Shown here: one piece after another, positions 1 to 13,160 of the stretch
Numbering within the stretch: the stretch's first letter is position 1
Layout: each line of letters begins with the position of its first letter
Origin: Taudactylus pleione
Taxonomy: Eukaryota; Chordata; Amphibia; Anura; Myobatrachidae
DNA length: 64,000 nucleotides
Assembly: GCA_031769625.1 (NCBI GenBank)
Contig: JAUIMM010002008.1
Span: forward strand, 124,001-188,000
Direction of reading: 5' to 3'
Position numbers and translations under genes: made by a program
Notes under the pieces: generated by a model
What the model was told of the DNA's origin: nothing
Seen by the model: the letters and a program-made list of their open reading frames with translations, nothing else
Databases searched by the model: none

Positions 1-3000
1 CCTGCTAATGTGTGACCATGGTGATTGCAGGGCTGCACGCTGGGTGTTATATACCTGCTAATGTGTGACCTTGGTGATTGCAGGGCTGCACGCTGGGTGT
101 TATATACCTGCTAATGTGTGACCATGGTGATTGCAGCGCTGCACGCTATATACCTGCTAATGTGTGACCATGGTGATTGCAGGGCTGCACGCTGGATGCT
201 ATATACCTGCTAATGTGTGACCATGGTGATTGCAGGGCTGCACGCTGGGTGTTATATACCTGCTAATGTGTGACCATGGTGATTGCAGGGCTGCACGCTG
301 GATGCTATATACCTGCTAATGTGTGACCATGGTGATTGCAGGGCTGCACGCTGGATGCTATATACCTGCTAATGTGTGACCACGGTGATTGCATGGCTGC
401 ACGCTGGGTGTTATATACCTGCTAATGTGTGACCATGGTGATTACACGGCTGCATGCTGCGTGTTATATACCTGCTAATGTGTGACCATGGTGATTGCAG
501 GGATGCACGCTATATACCTGCTAATGTGTGACCATGGTGATTGCAGGGCTGCACGCTGGGTGTTATATACCTGCTAATGTGTGACCATGGTGATTGCAGG
601 GCTGCACGCTGGGTGTTATATACCTGCTAATGTGTGACCACGGTGATTGCAGGGCTGCACGCTGGATGCTATATACCTGCTAATGTGTGACCACGGTGAT
701 TACAGGGCTGCACGCTGGATGCTATATACCTGCTAATGTGTGACCATGGTGATTGCAGGGCTGCACGCTGGGTGTTATATACCTGCTAATGTGTGACCTT
801 GGTGATTGCAGGGCTGCACGCTGGGTGTTATATACCTGCAAATGTGTGACCATGGTGATTGCAGCGCTGCACGCTATATACCTGCTAATGTGTGACCATG
901 GTGATTGCAGGGCTGCACGCTGGATGCTATATACCTGCTAATGTGTGACCATGGTGATTGCAGTGCTGCACGTTGGATGCTATATACCTGCTAATGTGTG
1001 ACCATGGTGATTGCAGGGCTGCACGCTGGGTGTTATATACCTGCTAATGTGTGACCATGGTGATTGCAGGGCTGCACGCTGTATGTTATATACCTGCTAA
1101 TGTGTGACCATGGTGATCGCAGGGCTGCATGCTGGGTGTTATATACCTGCTAATGTGTGACCATGGTGATTGCAGGGCTGCACGCTGGATGCTATATACC
1201 TGCTAATGTGTGACCATGGTGATTGCAGGGCTGCACGCTGGATGCTATATACCTGCTAATGTGTGACCATTGTGATTACAGGGCTGCACGCTGGGTGTTA
1301 TATACCTGCTAATGTGTGACCATGGTGATTGCAGGGCTGCACGCTGGGTGTTATATACCTGCTAATGTGTGACCACGGTGATTGCAGGGCTGCACGCTGG
1401 GTGTTATATACCTGCAAATGTGTGACCACGGTGATTACAGGGCTGCACGCTGGATGCTATACACCTGCTAATGTGTGACCACGGTGATTGCAGGGCTGCA
1501 CGCTGGATGCTATATACCTGCTAATGTGTGACCATGGTGATTGCTGGGCTGCACGCTGGATGTTATATACCTGCTAATGTGTGAGCATGGTGATTGCAGG
1601 GCTGCACGCTGGATGCTATATACCTGCTAATGTGTGACCATGGTGATTGCAGGGCTGCACGCTGGATGCTATATACCTGCTAATGTGTGACCATGGTGAT
1701 TGCTGGGCTGCACGCTGGATGTTATATACCTGCTAATGTGTGACCATGGTGATTGCAGGGCTGCACGCTGGATGCTATATACCTGCTAATGTGTGACCAT
1801 GGTGATTGCAGGGCTGCACGCTGGATGCTATATACCTGCTAATGTGTGACCATGGTGATTGCAGGGCTGCACGCTGGGTGTTATATACCTGCTAATGTGT
1901 GACCATGGTGATTGCAGGGCTGCACGCTGGATGCTATATACCTGCTAATGTGTGACCATGGTGATTACAGGGCTGCACGCTGGATGTTATATACCTGCTA
2001 ATGTGTGACCATGGTGATTGCAGTGCTGCACGCTATATACCTGCTAATGTGTGACCATGGTGATTACAGGGCTGCACGCTGGATGTTATATACCTGCTAA
2101 TATGTGACCACGGTGATTGCAGGGCTGCACGCTGGGTGTTATATACCTGCTAATGTGTAACCATGGTGATTGCAGGGCTGTACGCTGGGTGTTATATACC
2201 TGCTAATGTGTGACCATGGTGATTACAGGGCTGCACGCTGGGTGCTATATACCTGCTAATGTGTGACCAGGTTGATTGCAGGGCTGCACGCTGGATGTTA
2301 TATACCTGCTAATGTGTGACCATGGTGATTGCAGGGCTGCACGCTGGATGTTGTATACCTGCTAATGTGTGACCACGGTGATTGCAGGGCTGCACGCTGG
2401 ATGCTGTATACCTGCTAATGTGTGACCATGGTGATTGCCGGGCTGCACGCTGGGTGTTATATACCTGCTAATGTCTGACCATGGTGATTGCAGGGCTGCA
2501 CGCTGGATGTTATATACCTGCTAATGTGTGACCATGGTGATTACAGGGCTGCACGCTATATACCTGCTAATGTGTGACCATGGTGATTACAGGGCTGCAC
2601 GCTGGATGTTATATACCTGCTAATGTGTGACCATGGTGATTTCAGGGATGCACGCTGGATGTTATATACTTGCTAATGTGTGACCATGGTGATTGCAGGG
2701 CTGCACGCTAGATGCTATATACCTGCTAATGTGTGACCATGGTGATTACAGGGCTGCACGCTGGATGCTATATACCTGCTAATGTGTGACCATGGTGATT
2801 GCAGGGCTGCACGCTGGATGCTATATACCTGCTAATGTGTGACCATGGTGATTGCAGGGCTGCACGCTGGATGCTATATACCTGCTAATGTGTGACCATG
2901 GTGATTGCAGGGCTACACGCTGGATGCTATATACCTGCTAAAGTGTAACCATGGTGATTGCAGGGCTGCACGCTGGATGTTATATACCTGCTAATGTGTG

Positions 3001-4634
3001 ACCATGGTGATTGCAGGGCTGCACGCTGGATGTCGTATACCTGCTAATGTGTGACCACGGTGATTACAGGGCTGCACGCTGGATGCTATATACCTGCTAA
3101 TGTGTGACCATGGTGATTGCAGGGCTGCACGCTGGGTGTTATATACCTGCTAATGTGTGACCATGGTGATTGCAGGGCTGCACGCTGGGTGTTATATACC
3201 TGCTAATGTGTGACCATGGTGATTGCAGCGCTGCACGCTATATACCTGCTAATGTGTGACCATGGTGATTGCAGGGCTGCACGCTGGATGCTATATACCT
3301 GCTAATGTGTGACCATGGTGATTGCAGGGCTGCACGCTGGGTGCTCTATACCTGCTAATGTGTGACCATGGTGATTGCAGGGCTGCACGCTGGGTGTTAT
3401 ATACCTGCTAATGTGTGACCATGGTGATTGCAGGGCTGCACGCTGGATGCTATATACCTGCTAATGTGTGACCATGGTGATTGCAGGGCTGCACGCTGGA
3501 TGCTATATACCTGCTAATGTGTGACCACGGTGATTGCAGGGCTGCACGCTGGGTGTTATATACCTGCTAATGTGTGACCATGGTGATTACACGGCTGCAC
3601 GCTGCGTGTTATATACCTGCTAATGTGTGACCATGGTGATTGCAGGGATGCACGCTATATACCTGCTAATGTGTGACCATGGTGACTGCAGCGCTGCACG
3701 CTGGGTGTTATATACCTGCTAATGTGTGACCATGGTGATTGCAGGGCTGCACGCTGGGTGTTATATACCTGCTAATGTGTAACCACGGTGATTGCAGGGC
3801 TGCACGCTGGATGCTATATACCTGCTAATGTGTGACCACGGTGATTACAGGGCTGCACGCTGGATGCTATATACCTGCTAATGTGTGACCATGGTGATTG
3901 CAGGGCTGCACGCTGGGTGTTATATACCTGATAATGTGTGACCATGGTGATTGCAGGGCTGCACGCTGGGTGTTATATACCTGCTAATGTGTGACCATGG
4001 TGATTGCAGCGCTGCACGCTATATACCTGCCAATGTGTGACCATGGTGATTGCAGGGCTGCACGCTGGATGTTATATACCTGCTAATTTGTGACCACGGT
4101 GATTTCAGGGCTGCACGCTGGGTGATATATACCTGCTAATGTGTAACCATGGTGATTGCAGGGCTGTACGCTGGGTGTTATATACCTGCTAATGTGTGAC
4201 CATGGTGATTACAGGGCTGCACGCTGGATGCTATATACCTGCTAATGTGTGACCATGGTGATTGCAGGGCTGCACGCTGGATGCTATATACCTGCTAATG
4301 TGTGACCACGGTGATTGCAGAGCTGCACGCTTGATGCTATATACCTGCTAATGTGTGACCATGGTGATTGCAGGGATGCACGCTGGATGTTATATACTTG
4401 CTAATGTGTGACCATGGTGATTGCAGGGCTGCACGTTGGATGCTATATACCTGCTAATGTGTGACCATGGTGATTACAGGGCTGCACGCTGGGTTTATAT
4501 ACCTGCTAATGTGTGACTATGGTGATTACAGGGCTGCACGCTGGGTGTTATATACCTGCTAATGTGTGACCATGGTGATTGCAGGGCTGCACGCTGGATG
4601 CTATATACCTGCTAATGTGTGACCATGGTGATTG

Positions 4635-6200
4635 CAGGGCTACACGCTGGATGCTATATACCTGCTAATGTGTAACCATGGTGATTGCAGGGCTGCACGC
4701 TGGATGTTATATACCTGCTAATGTGTGACCATGGTGATTGCAGGGCTGCACGCTGGATGTTATATACCTGCTAATGTGTGACCACGGTGATTACAGGGCT
4801 GCACGCTGGAAGCTATATACCTGCTAATGTGTGACCATGGTGATTGCAGGGCTGCACGCTGGGTGTTATATACCTGCTAATGTGTGACCATGGTGATTGC
4901 AGGGCTGCACGCTGGGTGTTATATACCTGCTAATGTGTGACCATGGTGATTGCAGCGCTGCACGCTATATACCTGCTAATGTGTGACCATGGTGATTGCA
5001 GGGCTGCACGCTGGATGCTATATACCTGCTAATGTGTGACCATGGTGATTGCAGGGCTGCACGCTGGGTGTTATATACCTGCTAATGTGTGACCACGGTG
5101 ATTGCAGGGCTGCACGCTGGATGCTATATACCTGCTAATGTGTGACCTTGGTGATTGCAGGGCTGCACGCTGGGTGTTATATACCTGCTAATGTGTGACC
5201 ATGGTGATTGCAGCACTGCACGCTATATACCTGCTAATGTGTGACCATGGTGATTGCAGGGCTGCACGCTATATACCTGCCAATGTGTGACCATGGTGAT
5301 TACAGGGCTGCACGCTGGATGTTATATACCTGCTAATGTGTGACCACGGTGATTGCAGGGCTGCACGCTGGGTGATATATACCTGCTAATGTGTAACCAT
5401 GGTGATTGCAGGGCTGTACGCTGGGTGTTATATACCTGCTAATGTGTGACCATGGTGATTACAGGGCTGCACGCTGGATGCTATATACCTGCTAATGTGT
5501 GACCATGGTGATTGCAGGGCTGCACGCTGGACGCTATATACCTGCAAATGTGTGACCATGGTGATTGCAGGGCTGCACGCTGGATGCTATATACCTGCTA
5601 ATGTGTGACCACGGTGATTGCAGGGCTGCACGCTTGATGCTATATACCTGCTAATGTGTGACCATGGTGATTGCAGGGATGCACGCTGGATGTTATATAC
5701 TTGCTAATGTGTGACCATGGTGATTGCAGGGCTGCACGCTGGATGCTATATACCTGCTAATGTGTGACCATGGTGATTACAGGGCTGCACGCTGGGTGTT
5801 ATATACCTGCTAATGTGTGACTATGGTGATTACAGGGCTGCACGCTGGGTGTTATATACCTGCTAATGTGTGACCATGGTGATTGCAGGGCTGCACGCTG
5901 GATGCTATATACCTGCTAATGTGTGACCATGGTGATTGCAGGGCTGCACGCTGGATGCTATATACCTGCTAATGTGTGACCATGGTGATTGCAGGGCTAC
6001 ACGCTGGATGCTATATACCTGCTAATGTGTAACCATGGTGATTGCAGGGCTGCACGCTGGATGTTATATACCTGCTAATGTGTGACCATGGTGATTACAG
6101 GGCTGCACGCTGGATGTTATATACCTGCTAATGTGTGACCACGGTGATTACAGGGCTGCACGCTGGAAGCTATATACCTGCTAATGTGTGACCATGGTGA
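4635..6200. repeat. 1357-bp local duplication in the 53-bp satellite
   Basis: Two rare variants recur at the same offset. The unit with tacacgctgg is at 4641 and 5998, and the unit with gctggaagct is at 4801 and 6158; both pairs are 1357 bp apart. Neighbouring units also match in order. This is a block duplication of about 26 units, separate from the 2.2-2.9 kb blocks at 18.9-25.8 kb. Confidence 0.85.
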
Positions 6201-9200
6201 TTGCAGGGCTGCACGCTGGGTGTTATATACCTGCTAATGTGTGACCATGGTGATTGCAGGGCTGCACGCTGGGTGTTATATACCTGCTAATGTGTGACCA
6301 TGGTGATTGCAGCGCTGCACGCTATATACCTGCTAATGTGTGACCATGGTGATTGCAGGGCTGCACGCTGGATGCTATATACCTGCTAATGTGTGACCAT
6401 GGTGATTGCAGGGCTGCACGCTGGGTGTTATATACCTGCTAATGTGTGACCACGGTGATTGCAGGGCTGCACGCTGGATGCTATATACCTGCTAATGTGT
6501 GACCACGGTGATTACAGGGCTGCACGCTGGATGCTATATACCTGCTAATGTGTGACCATGGTGATTGCAGGGCTGCATGCTGGGTGTTATATACCTGCTA
6601 ATGTGTGACCTTGGTGATTGCAGGGCTGCACGCTGGGTGTTATATACCTGCTAATGTGTGACCATGGTGATTGCAGCGCTGCACGCTATATACCTGCTAA
6701 TGTGTGACCATGGTGATTGCAGGGCTGCACGCTGGGTGTTATATACCTGCTAATGTGTGACCTTGGTGATTGCAGGGCTGCACGCTGGATGCTATATACC
6801 TGCTAATGTGTGACCATGGTGATTGCAGGGCTGCACGCTGGATGCTATATACCTGCTAGTGTGTGACCACGGTGATTGCAGGGCTGCACGCTGGGTGTTA
6901 TATACCTGCTAATGTGTGACCATGGTGATTACACGGCTGCACGCTGCGTGTTATATACCTGCTAATGTGTGACCATGGTGATTGCAGGGATGCACGCTAT
7001 ATACCTGCTAATGTGTGACCATGGTGATTGCAGGGCTGCACGCTGGGTGTTATATACCTGCTAATGTGTGACCATGGTGATTGCAGGGCTGCACGCTGGG
7101 TGTTATATACCTGCTAATGTGTGACCACGGTGATTGCAGGGCTGCACGCTAGGTGTTATATACCTGCTAATGTGTGACCATGGTGATTGCAGGGCTGCAC
7201 GCTGGATGCTATATACCTGCTAATGTGTGACCATGGTGATTGCAGGGCTGCACGCTGGATGCTATATACCTGCTAATGTGTGACCACGGTGATTGCAGGG
7301 CTGCACGCTGGGTGTTATATACCTGCTAATGTGTGACCATGGTGATTGCAGGGCTGCACGCTAGGTGTTATATACCTGCTAATGTGTGACCATGGTGATT
7401 GCAGGGCTGCACGCTGGATGCTATATACCTGCTAATGTGTGACCATGGTGATTGCAGGGCTGCACGCTGGATGCTATATACCTGCTAATGTGTGACCACG
7501 GTGATTGCAGGGCTGCACGCTGCGTGTTATATACCTGCTAATGTGTGACCATGGTGATTGCAGGGATGCACGCTATATACCTGCTAATGTGTGACCATGG
7601 TGATTGCAGGGCTGCACGCTGGGTGTTATATACCTGCTAATGTGTGACCATGGTGATTGCAGGGCTGCACGCTGGGTGTTATATACCTGCTAATGTGTGA
7701 CCACGGTGATTGCAGGGCTGCACGCTGGATGCTATATACCTGCTAATGTGTGATCACGGTGATTACAGGGCTGCACGCTGGATGCTATATACCTGCTAAT
7801 GTGTGACCATGGTGATTGCAGGGCTGCACGCTGGGTGTTATATACCTGCTAATGTGTGACCTTGGTGATTGCAGGGCTGCACGCTGGGTGTTATATACCT
7901 GCTAATGTGTGACCATGGTGATTGCAGCGCTGCACGCTATATACCTGCTAATGTGTGACCATGGTGATTGCAGGGCTGCACGCTGGATGCTATATACCTG
8001 CTAATGTGTGACCATGGTGATTGCAGGGCTGCACGCTGGGTGTTATATACCTGCTAATGTGTGACCATGGTGATTGCAGGGCTGCAGGCTGGATGCTATA
8101 TACCTGCTAATGTGTGACCATGGTGATTGCAGGGCTGCACGCTGGATGCTATATACCTGCTAATGTGTGACCACGGTGATTGCAGGGCTGCACGCTGGGT
8201 GTTATATACCTGCTAATGTGTGACCATGGTGATTACACGGCTGCATGCTGCGTGTTATATACCTGCTAATGTGTGACCATGGTGATTGCAGGGATGCACG
8301 CTATATACCTGCTAATGTGTGACCATGGTGATTGCAGGGCTGCACGCTGGGTGTTATATACCTGCTAATGTGTGACCATGGTGATTGCAGGGCTGCACGC
8401 TGGGTGTTATATACCTGCTAATGTGTGACCACGGTGATTGCAGGGCTGCACGCTGGATGCTATATACCTGCTAATGTGTGACCACGGTGATTACAGGGCT
8501 GCACGCTGGATGCTATATACCTGCTAATGTGTGACCATGGTGATTGCAGGGCTGCACGCTGGGTGTTATATACCTGCTAATGTGTGACCTTGGTGATTGC
8601 AGGGCTGCACGCTGGGTGTTATATACCTGCAAATGTGTGACTATGGTGATTGCAGCGCTGCACGCTATATACCTGCTAATGTGTGACCATGGTGATTGCA
8701 GGGCTGCACGCTATATACCTGCTAATGTGTGACCATTGTGATTACAGGGCTGCACGCTGGGTGTTATATACCTGCTAATGTGTGACCATGGTGATCGCAG
8801 GGCTGCATGCTGGGTGTTATATACCTGCTAATGTGTGACCATGGTGATTGCAGGGCTGCACGCTGGATGCTATATACCTGCTAATGTGTGACCATGGTGA
8901 TTGCAGGGCTGCACGCTGGATGCTATATACCTGCTAATGTGTGACCATTGTGATTACAGGGCTGCACGCTGGGTGTTATATACCTGCTAATGTGTGACCA
9001 CGGTGATTGCAGGGCTGCACGCTGGGTGTTATATACCTGCAAATGTGTGACCACGGTGATTACAGGGCTGCACGCTGGATGCTATATACCTGCTAATGTG
9101 TGACCACGGTGATTGCAGGGCTGCACGCTGGATGCTATATACCTGCTAATGTGTGACCATGGTGATTGCTGGGCTGCACGCTGGATGTTATATACCTGCT

Positions 9201-12200
9201 AATGTGTGAGCATGGTGATTGCAGGGCTGCACGCTGGATGCTATATACCTGCTAATGTGTGACCATGGTGATTGCAGGGCTGCACGCTGGATGCTATATA
9301 CCTGCTAATGTGTGACCATGGTGATTGCTGGGCTGCACGCTGGATGTTATATACCTGCTAATGTGTGACCATGGTGATTGCAGGGCTGCACGCTGGATGC
9401 TATATACCTGCTAATGTGTGACCATGGTGATTGCAGGGCTGCACGCTGGATGTTATATACCTGCTAATGTGTGACCATGGTGATTGCAGTGCTGCACGCT
9501 ATATACCTGCTAATGTGTGACCATGGTGATTACAGGGCTGCACGCTGGATGTTATATACCTGCTAATATGTGACCACGGTGATTGCAGGGCTGCACGCTG
9601 GGTGTTATATACCTGCTAATGTGTAACCATGGTGATTGCAGGGCTGTACGCTGGGTGTTATATACCTGCTAATGTGTGACCATGGTGATTACAGGGCTGC
9701 ACGCTGGGTGCTATATACCTGCTAATGTGTGACCACGGTGATTGCCGGGCTGCACGCTGGATGCTATATACCTGCTAATGTGTGACCACGGTGATTGCAG
9801 GGCTGCACTCTGGGTGCTATATACCTGCTAATGTGTGACCATGGTGATTGCAGGGCTGCACGCTGGGTGTTATATACCTGCTAATGTGTGACCATGGTGA
9901 TTGCAGGGCTGCACGCTGGGTGTTATATACCTGCTAATGTGTGACCATGGTGATTGCAGGGCTGCACGCTGGATGTTATATACCTGCTAAGGTGTGACCA
10001 TGGTGATTGCAGGGCTGCACGCTGGATGTTATATACCTGCTAAGGTGTGAGCATGGTTATTGCAGGGCTGCACGCTGGATGTTATATACCTGCTAAGGTG
10101 TGAGCATGGTTATTGCAGGGCTGCACGCTGGATGTTATATACCTGCTAATGTGTGAGCATGGTGATTGCAGGGCTGCACGCTGGATGCTATATACCTGCT
10201 AATGTGTGACCATGGTGATTGCAGGGCTGCACGCTGGATGTTATATACCTGCTAATGTGTGACCATGGTGATTGCAGGGCTGCACGCTGGATGCTATATA
10301 CCTGCTAATGTGTGACCATGGTGATTGCAGGGCTGCACGCTGGGTGTTATATACCTGCTAATGTGTGACCATGGTGATTGCAGGGCTGCACGCTGGATGT
10401 TATATACCTGCTAATGTGTGACCATGGTGATTGCAGGGCTGCACGCTGGGTGTTATATACCTGCTAATGTGTGACCATGGTGATTGCAGGGCTGCACGCT
10501 GGATGTTATATACCTGCTAATGTGTGACCATGGTGATTGCAGGGCTGCACGTTGGATGTTATATACCTGCTAATGTGTGAGCATGGTGATTGCAGGGCTG
10601 CACGCTGGATGCTATATACCTGGTAATGTGTGACCATGGTGATTGCAGGGCTGCACGCTGGATGTTATATACCTGCTAATGTGTGACCATGGTGATTGCA
10701 GGGCTGCACGCTGGATGCTATATACCTGCTAATGTGTGACCATGGTGATTGCAGGGCTGCACGCTGGGTGTTATATACCTGCTAATGTGTGACCATGGTG
10801 ATTGCAGGGCTGCACGCTGGATGTTATATACCTGCTAATGTGTGACCATGGTGATTGCAGGGCTGCACGCTGGGTGTTATATACCTGCTAATGTGTGACC
10901 ATGGTGATTGCAGTGCTGCACGCTGGATGCTATATACCTGCTAATGTGTGACCATGGTGATTGCAGGGCTGCAATCTGGGTGTTATATACCTGCTAATGT
11001 GTGACCATGGTGATTGCAGGGCTGCACGCTGTATGTTATATACCTGCTAATGTGTGACCATGGTGATCGCAGGGCTGCATGCTGGGTGTTATATACCTGC
11101 TAATGTGTGACCATGGTGATTGCAGGGCTGCACGCTGGATGCTATATACCTGCTAATGTGTGACCATGGTGATTGCAGGGCTGCACGCTGGATGCTATAT
11201 ACCTGCTAATGTGTGACCATTGTGATTACAGGGCTGCACGCTGGGTGTTATATACCTGCTAATGTGTGACCATGGTGATTGCAGGGCTGCACGCTGGGTG
11301 TTATATACCTGCTAATGTGTGACCACGGTGATTGCAGGGCTGCACGCTGGGTGTTATATACCTGCAAATGTGTGACCACGGTGATTACAGGGCTGCACGC
11401 TGGATGCTATATACCTGCTAATGTGTGACCACGGTGATTGCAGGGCTGCACGCTGGATGCTATATACCTGCTAATGTGTGACCATGGTGATTGCTGGGCT
11501 GCACGCTGGATGTTATATACCTGCTAATGTGTGAGCATGGTGATTGCAGGGCTGCACGCTGGATGCTATATACCTGCTAATGTGTGACCATGGTGATTGC
11601 AGGGCTGCACGCTGGATGCTATATACCTGCTAATGTGTGACCATGGTGATTGCTGGGCTGCACGCTGGATGTTATATACCTGCTAATGAGTGACCATGGT
11701 GATTGCAGGGCTGCACGCTGGATGCTATATACCTGCTAATGTGTGACCATGGTGATTGCAAGGCTGCACGCTGGATGCTATATACCTGCTAATGTGTGAC
11801 CATGGTGATTGCAGGGCTGCACGCTGGGTGTTATATACCTGCTAATGTGTGACCATGGTGATTGCAGGGCTGCACGCTGGATGCTATATACCTGCTAATG
11901 TGTGACCATGGTGATTGCAGTGCTGCACGCTATATACCTGCTAATGTGTGACCATGGTGATTACAGGGCTGCACGCTGGATGTTATATACCTGCTAATAT
12001 GTGACCACGGTGATTGCAGGGCTGCACGCTGGGTGTTATATACCTGCTAATGTGTAACCATGGTGATTGCAGGGCTGTACGCTGGGTGTTATATACCTGC
12101 TAATGTGTGACCATGGTGATTACAGGGCTGCACGCTGGATGCTATATACCTGCTAATGTGTGACCATGGTGATTGCAGGGCTGCACGCTGGGTGCTATAT

Positions 12201-12649
12201 ACCTGCTAATGTGTGACCACGGTGATTGCCGGGCTGCACGCTGGATGCTATATACCTGCTAATGTGTGACCACGGTGATTGCAGGGCTGCACTCTGGGTG
12301 CTATATACCTGCTAAGTTGTGACCACGGTGATTGCCGGGCTGCACGCTGGATGCTATATACCTGCTAATGTGTGACCATGGTGATTACAGGGCTGCACGC
12401 TGGATGCTATATACCTGCTAATGTGTGACCATGGTGATTGCAGGGCTGCACGCTGGGTGCTATATACCTGCTAATGTGTGACCACGGTGATTGCCGGGCT
12501 GCACGCTGGATGCTATATACCTGCTAATGTGTGACCACGGTGATTGCAGGGCTGCACTCTGGGTGCTATATACCTGCTAATGTGTGACCACGGTGATTGC
12601 CGGGCTGCACGCTGGATGCTATATACCTGCTAATGTGTGACCACGGTGA

Positions 12650-13160
12650 TTGCAGGGCTGCACGCTATATACCTGCTAATGTGTGACCACGGTGATTGCA
12701 GGGCTGCACGCTGGATGCTATATACCTGCTAATGTGTGACCACGGTGATTGCAGGGCTGCACGCTATATACCTGCTAATGTGTGACCACGGTGATTGCAG
12801 GGCTGCACGCTATATACCTGCTAATGTGTGACCATGGTGATTACAGGGCTGCACGCTATATACCTGCTAATGTGTGACCACGGTGATTGCAGGGCTGCAC
12901 GCTGCACGCTATATACCTGCTAATGTGTGACCATGGTGATTACAGGGCTGCACGCTATATACCTGCTAATGTGTGACCACGGTGATTGCAGGGCTGCACG
13001 CTATATACCTGCTAATGTGTGACCATGGTGATTACAGGGCTGCACGCTATATACCTGCTAATGTGTGACCATGGTGATTACAGGGCTGCACGCTATATAC
13101 CTGCTAATGTGTGACCATGGTGATTGCAGGGCTGCACGCTATATACCTGCTAATGTGTGA
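12650..13160. repeat. Patch of mostly 46-bp short satellite units
   Basis: Elsewhere the short unit (gcacgctatata, missing 7 bp) is scattered among 53-bp units. Here nearly every unit is short, about ten in a row. One unit near 12898 has an extra gctgcac duplication. The patch suggests local homogenisation by unequal exchange. Confidence 0.8.

Noticed and set aside
753..941. 62-codon open frame (and its twin at 8544-8732)
   Set aside because: It lies wholly in the 53-bp satellite and its translation is the repeat read in rotating phases.
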